This document shows, piece by piece, positions 43,377-51,775 of a DNA stretch of 64,000 nucleotides. Location of the stretch: assembly GCA_023389195.1 (NCBI GenBank), contig JAEWET010000050.1, positions 124,001 to 188,000 of the forward strand, read 5' to 3'. Source of the stretch: Aliihoeflea sp023389195 (lineage in GTDB: Bacteria > Pseudomonadota > Alphaproteobacteria > Rhizobiales > Rhizobiaceae). Every line of letters starts with the position of its first letter. Position 1 is the first letter of the stretch. The notes under the pieces were generated by a model that saw nothing but the letters and a program-made list of their open reading frames with translations, made no database searches and was not told where the DNA came from. The position numbers and the translations under genes are program-made.

Positions 43377-43412
43377 ATGACACCGACAGTGCGGGTTTTG
43401 CCGCATGGTTAG
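43377..43412 (+). CDS. Possible 11-codon leader ORF
   Basis: ATG with an excellent ribosome-binding site (GGGAGGAGTGCC) encodes MTPTVRVLPHG and stops inside the start of the SDR gene (SDR ATG 43405, leader stop 43410-43412). The SDR start itself has no good site, so the leader may couple translation. Alternatively it is the true N-terminus of the SDR displaced by a one-base frameshift. Confidence 0.45.
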   Translation: MTPTVRVLPHG

Positions 43413-44175
43413 CCATGACCGGAATTCCTCTTCAGTCGCGCTGGTAACGGGCGGCGGAACTGGCGTCGGCCTTGCGATCGCGACGGCCCTGGCGGAAGCC
43501 GGATGGCAGGTGGTCATCACCGGCCGGCGCGGCCAGATCCTGGACGACGCTGCCGCGCGGCTGGTCAGCGAAGGCCTGGCGGTCACCGGCATCGTGGCGG
43601 ACCTCGCCGATCCGGCCGCGGTCAAGAATCTCTTCGCGGACATCGTCTCAGTTCACGGCAGGCTCGATCTCCTGGTCAACAATGCCGGGATAAATGCTCC
43701 GCCTTTGCCCTTGGAAGAGGTCGACTTTTCCGACTGGAACGCGGTCGTCGCCTCCAATCTCACATCGGCATTCCTGTGCACCCAGCACGCGGTGCGCCTC
43801 TTCAAGGCGCAATCGCCAAAGGGCGGGCGCATCATCAACAACGGATCGGTTTCCGCCACAACGCCACGCCCGAACTCGGCGCCCTATGCGGCGACGAAGC
43901 ACGCGATCACCGGGTTGACCAAGGCGACGTCGCTCGAAGGGCGCGCGCACAACATCGCCTGCGGCCAGATCGATATCGGCAATGCGGCGAGCGAGATGAC
44001 CGACACGATCTCGAAGGGCGTCCTGCAGGCGGACGGCAGCATCAAGGCCGAGGCGACGATCGACCCGCGCAATGTCGCCGATGCGGTCGTCTACATGGCC
44101 GGTCTGCCGCTCGGCACGAACGTACTGACCTTAACCGTCATGGCGAACGCCATGCCGTTCGTCGGACGCGGATAG
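43405..44175 (+). CDS. SDR family oxidoreductase
   Basis: A 256-residue NAD(P)-dependent dehydrogenase. Cofactor motif TGGGTGVGLAIA, NNAG, and the catalytic tyrosine-lysine PYAATKHAITGLTK are intact; the C-terminal part (NIACGQIDIGNAASEMTD, VADAVVYMAGLP) resembles the group of classical SDRs often found in sugar-utilisation clusters. It starts the plus-strand operon with the ABC transporter, controlled from operator O1. The start codon is uncertain because the good ribosome-binding site belongs to an overlapping leader frame. Confidence 0.88.
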   Translation: MVSHDRNSSSVALVTGGGTGVGLAIATALAEAGWQVVITGRRGQILDDAAARLVSEGLAVTGIVADLADPAAVKNLFADIVSVHGRLDLLVNNAGINAPPLPLEEVDFSDWNAVVASNLTSAFLCTQHAVRLFKAQSPKGGRIINNGSVSATTPRPNSAPYAATKHAITGLTKATSLEGRAHNIACGQIDIGNAASEMTDTISKGVLQADGSIKAEATIDPRNVADAVVYMAGLPLGTNVLTLTVMANAMPFVGRG

Positions 44176-44225
44176 CGCGCCCGCGGAACAGGCAGGCGCA
44201 ACGGGACATCAGGGAGGATCTCCAA

Positions 44226-45290
44226 ATGGCGTCAGTCGAAATCGACGACGTACGCAAGTCTTTCGGAAATCACCCCGTCATCAAGGGCGTCAGCATCGAT
44301 ATCGAGGACGGCGAATTCGTCATCCTCGTCGGCCCGTCGGGCTGCGGCAAGTCCACGCTTCTGCGCATGCTGGCCGGCCTGGAGCACATCACGTCCGGCG
44401 AGATCCGCATCGGCAACAGGATCGTCAACGACCTGCCGCCCAAAGAGCGCGACATCGCCATGGTGTTCCAGAACTACGCGCTCTACCCGCACATGACCGT
44501 CGCCGACAACATGTCGTTCTCGCTCATGCTCGCAGGAGCCTCGAAATGCGAAATCGAGGAACGGGTGAAGCCCGCAGCCGAAATCCTCGGCCTGTCGAAC
44601 CTGCTTCACCGCTACCCGCGCCAGCTTTCCGGCGGGCAGCGCCAGCGCGTCGCAATGGGCCGGGCGATCGTGCGCGATCCGCAGGTCTTCCTCTTCGACG
44701 AGCCGCTTTCCAATCTCGACGCCAAGCTGCGCGTGTCGATGCGCACCGAGATCAAGAACCTGCACCAAAGGCTGACCACTACGACCGTCTACGTCACGCA
44801 CGACCAGATCGAGGCGATGACAATGGCCGACAAGATCGTCGTCATGCATGACGGCATCGTCGAGCAGGTCGGCGCGCCGCTCGACCTCTACGACAATCCG
44901 GCCAACCTCTTCGTCGCCGGCTTCATCGGATCGCCGGCGATGAATTTTCTCAACGGTCGTCTCGACGAGGCAGACGCGGCCCGCTTCGTCACCGATGACG
45001 GCGTGGCGCTTCCTGCGCCCGCAGATCTCGCTTCCGCACGCGGAAAGGCGCTGGTCTACGGCATCCGGCCGGAATCCTTTTCTTTGGGCGGTCCTGTCGA
45101 ACTCAAGGTTCAGGTCATCGAGCCGACCGGCTCGGAAAGCCAGATCGTCGGGCTCATCGGGCAAACGCAGGTGACCTGCGTCTTTCGCGAGCGGGTGATG
45201 CTTGCGCCGGGCGAAACGCTGAACGTGTCGATCGATCCGCGCACGGTGCACCTCTTCGACGCGGGCAGCGGGATACGACTTAGGGACTGA
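44226..45290 (+). CDS. Sugar ABC transporter ATP-binding protein (MalK/UgpC type)
   Basis: A 354-residue CUT1-family ATPase: Walker A GPSGCGKST, Q-loop VFQNYALYPHMTV, signature LSGGQRQRVAMGRAI, Walker B VFLFDEPLSNLD and H-loop VYVTHDQIEAMT, followed by the C-terminal regulatory TOBE domain (YGIRPESFSL). It powers the two permeases downstream. A GGGAGG site precedes the ATG. Confidence 0.96.
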   Translation: MASVEIDDVRKSFGNHPVIKGVSIDIEDGEFVILVGPSGCGKSTLLRMLAGLEHITSGEIRIGNRIVNDLPPKERDIAMVFQNYALYPHMTVADNMSFSLMLAGASKCEIEERVKPAAEILGLSNLLHRYPRQLSGGQRQRVAMGRAIVRDPQVFLFDEPLSNLDAKLRVSMRTEIKNLHQRLTTTTVYVTHDQIEAMTMADKIVVMHDGIVEQVGAPLDLYDNPANLFVAGFIGSPAMNFLNGRLDEADAARFVTDDGVALPAPADLASARGKALVYGIRPESFSLGGPVELKVQVIEPTGSESQIVGLIGQTQVTCVFRERVMLAPGETLNVSIDPRTVHLFDAGSGIRLRD

Positions 45291-45354
45291 GGCAGAGGAG
45301 CGGGCGAGAAGGGCAGAGGTCCCGATGCGTCCGAAACAAGAAGGAGGAGATGAC

Positions 45355-46674
45355 ATGACGTTCAATCGCAGACAGATCATGACAGGTGCCGCCGGACTTA
45401 TCGGAACGGCCGCGCTCGGCGGCATAACCATGCCGCGGCGCGCTTTCGCCCAAAACGCCATTCCCACCTACACGCCCGAATCCGGCGCGACGCTGCGGCT
45501 CCTGCGCTGGGTTCCCTTCGTCAAGGCCGAGGAAGAGGCGTGGAACGCCAACACCCGCGCCTTCACCGAGGCGACCGGCGTCGAGGTCCGGATCGACCAA
45601 GAAAGCTGGGAGGACGTGCGGCCCAAGGCGGCAGTCGCCGCCAATATCGGCTCCGGCCCCGATCTCGTCATGGGCTGGTTCGACGACGTGCACCAATATC
45701 CCGACAAGCTGGTCGACGTGACCGAACTCGGCACCGCGCTCGGCGAGGCGCATGGCGGCTGGTATCCCGGTCTCGAGGGCTATGCCCGTCGCGACGACAG
45801 CTTCATCGCCCTGCCGCTCTGCGCCATCGGCAACGCGATCTGCTATCGCGCAAGCCAGGTCGAGGCGGCCGGGTTCTCGGAATTCCCGAACGATACGGCC
45901 GGCTTCCTAGAACTCTGCACAGCGCTGCAGGCCAATGGCACACCAGCAGGCTTCCCGCACGGCAAAGCCGTCGGCGACGGCAACAACTACGCGCACTGGC
46001 TGCTGTGGAGCCATGGCGGACGCATGGTCGACGAAAGCGGAGCGGTGGCCATCAACAGCCCGGAGACGCTGGCTGCCATCGAATATGCGCGGGCGCTCTA
46101 CGCGACCTTCATTCCCGGCACAGAAAGCTGGCTCGACATCAACAACAACCGCGCCTTCCTGGCCGGACAGTGCTCGCTCGTCGCCAATGGCGTGTCGCTC
46201 TACTACGCAGCTCGCAACGACCCGGCCATGCAGGAGATCGCCGACGACATCCGCACCACGACGCTGCCGGTCGGGCCGGTCGGTGAATCGGTCGAGTTGC
46301 ACCAGACGTCGACGCTGGCGATCTTCAACCACACGCCCTATCCGGAAGCGGCCAAGGCCTATCTCGCCTTCATGTACGAAGCCGACAACATGAATGCGTG
46401 GATCGAGGGCGCCAGCGCCTATTGCTGCCAGCCATTGCGGGCATACGAGGCGAACCCGGTCTGGACGTCCTCGCCGATCCACGAGCCCTATTCGAAGGCG
46501 TCAGCGAGCCTGCGCCCGAATGGCTGGCCCGGCCCGCTCGGCTATGCGTCCGCGGCGGTGATGGCCGACTATGTCCTCGTCGACATGTTCGCCGAAGCCG
46601 TGACCGGCCAGCGCACGCCCGAAGACGCGATCGCAAACGCCGAACGGCGCATCAACCGCTACTACCGCGTCTGA
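45355..46674 (+). CDS. Sugar ABC transporter substrate-binding protein, Tat-exported
   Basis: A 439-residue family 1 solute-binding protein. The N-terminus carries a twin-arginine signal (FNRRQIMTGAAGLIGTAAL, cut near AFA). The mature part has LRLLRWVPFVKAEEEAW, a hinge-type GPDLVMGWFDDVHQYPDKLVDVTEL and a tryptophan-rich C-terminal lobe (PNGWPGPLGYASAAVM). The Tat signal is frequent among sugar receptors of this order. ATG 45355 follows AAGGAGG. It lies between the ATPase and permease genes. Confidence 0.94.
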   Translation: MTFNRRQIMTGAAGLIGTAALGGITMPRRAFAQNAIPTYTPESGATLRLLRWVPFVKAEEEAWNANTRAFTEATGVEVRIDQESWEDVRPKAAVAANIGSGPDLVMGWFDDVHQYPDKLVDVTELGTALGEAHGGWYPGLEGYARRDDSFIALPLCAIGNAICYRASQVEAAGFSEFPNDTAGFLELCTALQANGTPAGFPHGKAVGDGNNYAHWLLWSHGGRMVDESGAVAINSPETLAAIEYARALYATFIPGTESWLDINNNRAFLAGQCSLVANGVSLYYAARNDPAMQEIADDIRTTTLPVGPVGESVELHQTSTLAIFNHTPYPEAAKAYLAFMYEADNMNAWIEGASAYCCQPLRAYEANPVWTSSPIHEPYSKASASLRPNGWPGPLGYASAAVMADYVLVDMFAEAVTGQRTPEDAIANAERRINRYYRV

Positions 46675-46753
46675 CGCGGCCGGCACCGGGCTCGCGTGAG
46701 CCCGGTGCTTCCCATTCGGGCCAAGTCGACCCTGTGACGGAGATCAACGGCCA

Positions 46754-47707
46754 ATGTCCACGACCCTGGAAGGCGGAAAAGTCGCCGTATCGCGACCCAG
46801 AACATCGATGCTGACGCGGCTCAGCGAAAGCCGCAACGGGCTCGGCCTTCTGTTCATGCTGCCAGCGGCGGCCTTTCTCCTGTGCTTCCTGACCTATCCG
46901 CTCGGCCTCGGCGTCTGGCTCGGTTTCACCGATACCTCGATCGGTCGACCAGGCGTCTTCATCGGCCTCGAGAACTATGTGTGGCTGTGGAACGACAACG
47001 TCTTCTGGCTCTCGGTCTTCAACACGCTGCTCTACACCTTCGTCGCGACGGTTCTGAAGTTCGTACTGGGCCTCTGGCTCGCGCTCGTCCTGAACCAGCA
47101 TCTGCGGTTCAAGAACTTCTTTCGCGCCATCATCCTGCTGCCGTGGGTCGTGCCGACTGTGCTGTCGGCGCTCGCCTTCTGGTGGATCTTCGATTCCCAG
47201 TTCTCGATCATCTCCTTCGTCCTGATGGACTGGGGCCTGATCGAGCGCCCGATCAACTTCCTCGGCGACCCCAACCTTGCGCGCGCGTCCGTCATCGCCG
47301 CCAATGTCTGGCGCGGCATCCCCTTCGTCGCGATCTGTCTCCTGGCCGGTCTGCAGACGATCCCGCAATCGCTGCACGAGGCGGCCGCGCTCGACGGCGC
47401 CAAGTCCTGGCAGCGCTTCCGCTATGTGACGCTGCCGCTTCTGACGCCGATCATCGCGGTCGTGATGACCTTCTCCGTGCTGTTCACCTTCACCGACTTC
47501 CAGTTGATCTACGTTTTGACGCGCGGTGGGCCCGTCAATGCGACGCATCTGATGGCGACGCTCTCCTTCCAGCGCGCCATACCCGGCGGCCAGCTCGGCG
47601 AAGGCGCGGCAATCGCCGTCGCCATGATCCCGTTCCTGCTCGGCGCGATCCTGTTCAGTTTCTTCGGCCTGCAACGCCGCAAATGGCAGCAGGGCGGAGC
47701 CGATTGA
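46754..47707 (+). CDS. Sugar ABC transporter permease (MalF/UgpA type)
   Basis: A 317-residue inner-membrane protein with six transmembrane segments. The EAA loop for contact with the ATPase is EAAALDGAKSWQRFRYVTLPLL; ILLPWVVPTVLSALAFWWIF is a typical core segment. It pairs with the next gene product. Confidence 0.95.
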   Translation: MSTTLEGGKVAVSRPRTSMLTRLSESRNGLGLLFMLPAAAFLLCFLTYPLGLGVWLGFTDTSIGRPGVFIGLENYVWLWNDNVFWLSVFNTLLYTFVATVLKFVLGLWLALVLNQHLRFKNFFRAIILLPWVVPTVLSALAFWWIFDSQFSIISFVLMDWGLIERPINFLGDPNLARASVIAANVWRGIPFVAICLLAGLQTIPQSLHEAAALDGAKSWQRFRYVTLPLLTPIIAVVMTFSVLFTFTDFQLIYVLTRGGPVNATHLMATLSFQRAIPGGQLGEGAAIAVAMIPFLLGAILFSFFGLQRRKWQQGGAD

Positions 47708-47717
47708 GGACATGACC

Positions 47718-48614
47718 ATGACCGACAAGGCAATCGAGGCCAAAGCCACAGAAGACGATATCGTCGGCATGAACCAGTACGACACGCTGCTGCGCCGCAT
47801 CGTCGTCGTCTACCTGCCGCTCTTCGTCTTCGTCTTCGTCTTGCTGTTCCCGTTCTACTGGATGGCGGTGACGGCGGTGAAGCCCAACCACCAGCTCACG
47901 AACTATCGCGACTACAGCCCGTTCTGGGTCGTCGGACCAACGCTCGACCACATCAAGTATCTCCTGTTCCAGACCTCCTATCCGGGCTGGCTGTGGAACA
48001 CGATGATCGTGTCTGTCTTCTCGACGATCCTTTCGCTGGCGGCGTCCGTCTTCGCCGCCTATGCGATCGAGCGCGTCCGCTTTACCGGCGCGCGGGTGAC
48101 CGGGCTGATGATCTTTCTCGCCTATCTCGTGCCGCCTTCGATCCTGTTCATCCCGCTCGCCTTCATGGTGTTCCAGTTCGGCATCTACGACACGCGACTG
48201 GCCCTCATTCTCACCTATCCGACCTTCCTGATCCCGTTCTGCACCTGGCTCCTGATGGGGTATTTCCGGTCGATCCCGTTCGAGCTGGAGGAAAGCGCGC
48301 TCGTCGACGGCGCGAGCCGCTGGCAGATCCTCACCAAGATCGTCCTGCCGCTGGCCATTCCCGGCCTGATCTCGGCCGGCATCTTCGCCTTCACCCTGTC
48401 GTGGAATGAGTTCATCTACGCGCTGACCTTCATCTCGTCTTCGGAGAACAAGACCGTTCCGGTCGGCGTCCTGACGGAACTCGTGCGCGGCGACGTCTAT
48501 GAATGGGGGGCGCTGATGTCCGGCGCGCTGATCGGCTCGCTGCCGGTCGTCATCCTCTATTCGTTCTTCGTCGACTACTACGTGTCGTCGATGACGGGCG
48601 CCGTGAAGGAATAG
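47718..48614 (+). CDS. Sugar ABC transporter permease (MalG/UgpE type)
   Basis: A 298-residue inner-membrane protein with six transmembrane segments and the EAA-type loop EESALVDGASRWQILTKIVLPL. SWNEFIYALTFIS and the final VDYYVSSMTGAVKE are typical of MalG-like subunits. ATG 47718 has the better spacing from GAGG than the ATG at 47712. It is the last gene of the operon, followed by a terminator. Confidence 0.95.
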   Translation: MTDKAIEAKATEDDIVGMNQYDTLLRRIVVVYLPLFVFVFVLLFPFYWMAVTAVKPNHQLTNYRDYSPFWVVGPTLDHIKYLLFQTSYPGWLWNTMIVSVFSTILSLAASVFAAYAIERVRFTGARVTGLMIFLAYLVPPSILFIPLAFMVFQFGIYDTRLALILTYPTFLIPFCTWLLMGYFRSIPFELEESALVDGASRWQILTKIVLPLAIPGLISAGIFAFTLSWNEFIYALTFISSSENKTVPVGVLTELVRGDVYEWGALMSGALIGSLPVVILYSFFVDYYVSSMTGAVKE

Positions 48615-48636
48615 GCTTCCTCCCAGGAGAAGCGGC

Positions 48637-48670
48637 GAAAAGGCCGGTGCATCCCTGCACCGGCCTTTTC
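48637..48670. terminator. Bidirectional intrinsic terminator
   Basis: A perfect 15-base stem GAAAAGGCCGGTGCA / TGCACCGGCCTTTTC with a TCCC loop lies between the convergent ABC permease and hydrolase genes. Confidence 0.93.
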
Positions 48671-48693
48671 ATTCACGCGGGGTTTCGTCCCGG

Positions 48694-49536
48694 TCAGTCG
48701 GCCGCCGTCACCTGACGCTGCTCGCCCAGCCCCTCGATGCCGAGCCGCATCGTCTGGCCGGCCTTCAGATAGACCGGCGGCTTCTGGCCCATGCCGACGC
48801 CAGGCGGCGTGCCGGTGGCGATGACGTCGCCGGGGTGAAGCGTCATGAACTGCGACAGGTAGGAGACGAGGTGGGCGACGCCGTAGACCATCGTCTTCGT
48901 CGAGCCGTCCTGGTAGCGATGCCCGTCGACCTCCAGCCACATGCCGAGGTTCTGCGGATCGGGTATCTCATCGGCAGTCACCATCCACGGACCGATCGGC
49001 CCGAACGTGTCGCAGCACTTGCCCTTGTCCCAGGTGCCGTGGCGCTCGAGCTGGTATTCGCGTTCCGACACGTCGTTGACGACGCAGTAGCCGGCGACAT
49101 GCGAAAGCGCGTCGGCTTCCGACACGTATTTCGCCGTCTTGCCGATGACGATGCCGAGTTCGACTTCCCAATCCGTCTTCACGGACCCGCGTGGAATGCG
49201 AACCTCGTCGTTCGGCCCGACGATCGCCGAGCGCGGCTTCATGAACATGATCGGCTCCGGCGGAACCTTGGCACCGCTTTCGGCCGCGTGGTCGGCATAG
49301 TTGAGCCCGATGCAGATGAACTTGCCGACATCACCGACGCAGGGGCCGATCCGCGGATTTCCGTCGACCTGCGGCAGGCTTGCCGGATCGATCTTGGCAA
49401 GACTTTCAAGCCCCGACGGCGTCAGCGCGTCGCCCGAGATGTCGGCGATCTTGCCCGACAGGTCGCGGATGCGACCGTCCGCATCCAAAAGCCCCGGCTT
49501 CTCCTTCCCCGGCTCGCCATAGCGCAGCAATTTCAT
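48694..49536 (-). CDS. Fumarylacetoacetate hydrolase family protein (2,4-diketo-3-deoxy sugar-acid hydrolase-like)
   Basis: A 280-residue enzyme of the FAH family. Metal and catalytic residues lie in ICIGLNYADHAAESG, MFMKPRSAIVGP and the E-x-E-type VKTDWEVELGIVIGK, followed by GYCVVNDVSEREYQ, KCCDTFGPIGPW and ATGTPPGVGMGQKPP. The length and sequence pattern are those of 2,4-diketo-3-deoxy-L-fuconate/rhamnonate hydrolases, which split the diketo acid to pyruvate and a hydroxy acid. It lies 22 bases after the matching dehydrogenase gene, which makes this function likely. Confidence 0.88.
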   Translation of the reverse strand: MKLLRYGEPGKEKPGLLDADGRIRDLSGKIADISGDALTPSGLESLAKIDPASLPQVDGNPRIGPCVGDVGKFICIGLNYADHAAESGAKVPPEPIMFMKPRSAIVGPNDEVRIPRGSVKTDWEVELGIVIGKTAKYVSEADALSHVAGYCVVNDVSEREYQLERHGTWDKGKCCDTFGPIGPWMVTADEIPDPQNLGMWLEVDGHRYQDGSTKTMVYGVAHLVSYLSQFMTLHPGDVIATGTPPGVGMGQKPPVYLKAGQTMRLGIEGLGEQRQVTAAD

Positions 49537-49558
49537 GCGTCGTTCCCTTCCCTTTTGT

Positions 49559-50290
49559 TCAAATCGCCCAGCCGCCGTCGATCAGGTGGATCGCGCCGGT
49601 CGTATAACTTGCCGCCGACAGATAGACGACGAGATTGGCGATCTCCTCAGCCGTTCCGATACGTCCGATCGGCTGGCGCGCGATGAAGGCCGTGCGCGCC
49701 GCCTCGTAGTCGCCCTGCGCCCTCAGCCTTTCGTGCAGCGAGGGGCTGTCCACCGTTCCCGGACAGATCGCGTTGCAGCGGATGCCTTGCGCCACATAGT
49801 CGGCCGCGACCGATTTCGTCAGGCCGATCACCGCCGCCTTGGAAGCGCTGTAGAGGCATCGGTTGGGCACGCCCTTCACGCTCGAAGCGACCGACGCCAT
49901 GTTGATGATGCAACCGTCGCGGCGCTCCAGCATGCCCGGCAGCACCGCCTTGATCATGCGGATCTGCGCCTTGACGTTGAGCGCGAAGGCGAAGTCGAAC
50001 TCGTCTTCCGTGCAATCAAGAACCGTGCCGGCATGGACCACGCCGGCGCAGTTGAACAGGATGTCGACTCGGCCGATCTCACCAGCCAGCGCCGTGATGG
50101 CACCCGGGTCGAGCACGTCCAGCCGACGCGCGGTAGTCCGCGGCAAGCCGTCGAACGATGCGAGCCCCTCGGGATTGATGTCGGTGGCAACGACCGTCGC
50201 GCCGGCCCGCGCCAGAGCAAGCGCGCTCGCATGGCCGATGCCCTGCCCGGCGGCCGTCACCAGCGCCGTTCGACCCGTCAGATCGATCAT
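49559..50290 (-). CDS. SDR, 2-keto-3-deoxy-L-fuconate dehydrogenase-like
   Basis: A 243-residue SDR with TAAGQGIGHASALALA, FNCAGVVHAGTVLDCTEDEF, the VASSVKGVPNR segment, catalytic LYSASKAAVIGLTK, RCNAICPGTVDSPSL and the end LIDGGWAI. These segments match the group containing 2-keto-3-deoxy-L-fuconate 4-dehydrogenase, which oxidises C4 to give the 2,4-diketo acid for the adjacent hydrolase. An AGGAGG site precedes the ATG; a LacI-type operator lies 63 bases upstream. Confidence 0.87.
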   Translation of the reverse strand: MIDLTGRTALVTAAGQGIGHASALALARAGATVVATDINPEGLASFDGLPRTTARRLDVLDPGAITALAGEIGRVDILFNCAGVVHAGTVLDCTEDEFDFAFALNVKAQIRMIKAVLPGMLERRDGCIINMASVASSVKGVPNRCLYSASKAAVIGLTKSVAADYVAQGIRCNAICPGTVDSPSLHERLRAQGDYEAARTAFIARQPIGRIGTAEEIANLVVYLSAASYTTGAIHLIDGGWAI

Positions 50291-50352
50291 CGTGACCTCC
50301 CCTCCTGCTTTCCACCCTCGTAACATCGCAAGGAGGCGATGGAAACCGATAA

Positions 50353-50368
50353 TTGGCAGCGCTGCCAA
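50353..50368. promoter_or_regulatory. LacI-type operator O3 (TTGGCAGCGCTGCCAA)
   Basis: A perfect 16-base palindrome in the divergent gap between the SDR-hydrolase unit and the DUF1611 gene. It is the third copy of the same site, 7 kb from the lacI gene. Confidence 0.86.
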
Positions 50369-50480
50369 GCTGCGCAACGCCGTCCATGACATGTCTGGCC
50401 CTAAAGCCGATCCGGTCTCGCCCTTGAGGCCTGCCCGGTTAGATGCGACAACGAGCCTGTCGCGAACCCCGAGGCCTGCA

Positions 50481-51479
50481 ATGCTCAAGACCCCCTATCT
50501 CCTTTTCCTGGGCGACGCGCCCGATCCACTGGCAGCCAAGGTGGCCAATGGCATCAAGGACTGGCGTCCCGACCTCTCGGTCGGTCAGTTCCGCATGGAC
50601 GGCTGCAAGGCCGATCTCGGGCTGACGGACATGACGATTGCCGAAGCGAAAGCCGCGGGCGCGAAGACACTCGTCATCGGCGCGGCCAATCGCGGCGGTG
50701 TCATCTCCAAAAGCTGGATCGCGGTGATGAAGGAAGCGATCGAGGCCGGCATGGACGTCGCGTCCGGCCTGCACGATCTTCTTGCCGAAGTGCCCGAACT
50801 CGTCGAAGCCGCCGAGCGCCACGGCACGAAGCTGATCGACGTGCGCATTCCGACCGTCGACTACCCGATCGCCAACGGCGTCAAGCGCACCGGCAAGCGG
50901 TGCCTCGCCGTCGGCACTGATTGCTCCGTCGGCAAGATGTATACGGCGCTCGCGATGGAAAAGGTCATGCGCGAACGCGGCCTCAAGGCGACCTTCCGCG
51001 CCACAGGCCAGACCGGCATCCTGATCACCGGCGAAGGCGTGCCGCTCGACGCGGTGATCGCCGATTTCATGGCCGGCTCGATCGAGTGGCTGACGCCGGA
51101 CAACGATGCCGACCACTGGGATCTGATCGAGGGACAGGGCAGCCTGTTCCACGCTTCCTATTCGGGCGTGACGCTGGCGCTGATCCATGGCGGCCAGCCC
51201 GATGCGCTGGTGCTCTGCCACGAGCCGACGCGCGATCACATGCGCGGCCTGCCTGGCTACAAGCTGCCGTCGCTGGAGGCGCTGCGCGATCTCGCGCTGA
51301 CCATGGCGAAGATGGTCAATCCCGGCTGCAAGGTGGTCGGCATCTCGATCAACACCGCGGCGATGTCGGAGGCCGACGCCCGCGCCTACCTCACCGAGGT
51401 TGAGGCGAGGCTGGGCCTGCCGGCGGTCGACCCGTTCCGCGACGGCGCGGAACGGCTGGTCGAGGCGCTGGAGGGGTAG
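50481..51479 (+). CDS. DUF1611 domain protein (DgcN-like)
   Basis: A 332-residue cytoplasmic protein of the DUF1611 family: N-terminal Rossmann-like part (GVISKSWIAVMKEAIEAGMDVASGLHDLL), then a P-loop type motif GTDCSVGKMYTALAME near residue 155 and QGSLFHASYSGVTLALIHG, LCHEPTRDHMRGL. One family member, DgcN, is reported to N-acetylate D-glutamate together with a partner epimerase-type protein (DgcA); no such partner is near. ATG 50481 follows GAGG; an upstream ATG at 50388 is less likely. Its gap carries operator O3, linking it to the sugar-acid regulon. Confidence 0.82.
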   Translation: MLKTPYLLFLGDAPDPLAAKVANGIKDWRPDLSVGQFRMDGCKADLGLTDMTIAEAKAAGAKTLVIGAANRGGVISKSWIAVMKEAIEAGMDVASGLHDLLAEVPELVEAAERHGTKLIDVRIPTVDYPIANGVKRTGKRCLAVGTDCSVGKMYTALAMEKVMRERGLKATFRATGQTGILITGEGVPLDAVIADFMAGSIEWLTPDNDADHWDLIEGQGSLFHASYSGVTLALIHGGQPDALVLCHEPTRDHMRGLPGYKLPSLEALRDLALTMAKMVNPGCKVVGISINTAAMSEADARAYLTEVEARLGLPAVDPFRDGAERLVEALEG

Positions 51480-51773
51480 TTACCCGTCATAGCCTTCCAT
51501 GATGGTCATCTCGGCATCCGCCACTTCCTGGCGGATCGCCTTGGCGGCCTGGTATTCGGCCGAATTGTAGCAGTCGAGCGCGTCCTCGATCGAGGCGAAC
51601 TCGATGACGACGTTGCGGCTGCGACCCTGGCCCTCCATGGCATGATAGGTGCCGCCGCGCGCCAGGAACTTCGCGCCGTAGCGCTCGAAGGCCGGCTTGG
51701 CGGTCGACACGTAATCCTTGTAGCGCTCGGGATCGCGGACATCGACATGTGCGATCCAGTAACCCTTGGCCAT
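51480..51773 (-). CDS. DUF1330 domain protein
   Basis: A 97-residue protein of the DUF1330 group with a ferredoxin-like alpha/beta fold (KGYWIAHVDVRDPERYKDYV, FLARGGTYHAMEG, VVIEFASIEDALDCYNS). The function of the family is unknown. ATG 51773 after AAGGGAG is preferred to 51779. It lies two bases after pyrF in the same operon. Confidence 0.88.
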   Translation of the reverse strand: MAKGYWIAHVDVRDPERYKDYVSTAKPAFERYGAKFLARGGTYHAMEGQGRSRNVVIEFASIEDALDCYNSAEYQAAKAIRQEVADAEMTIMEGYDG

Positions 51774-51775
51774 GT

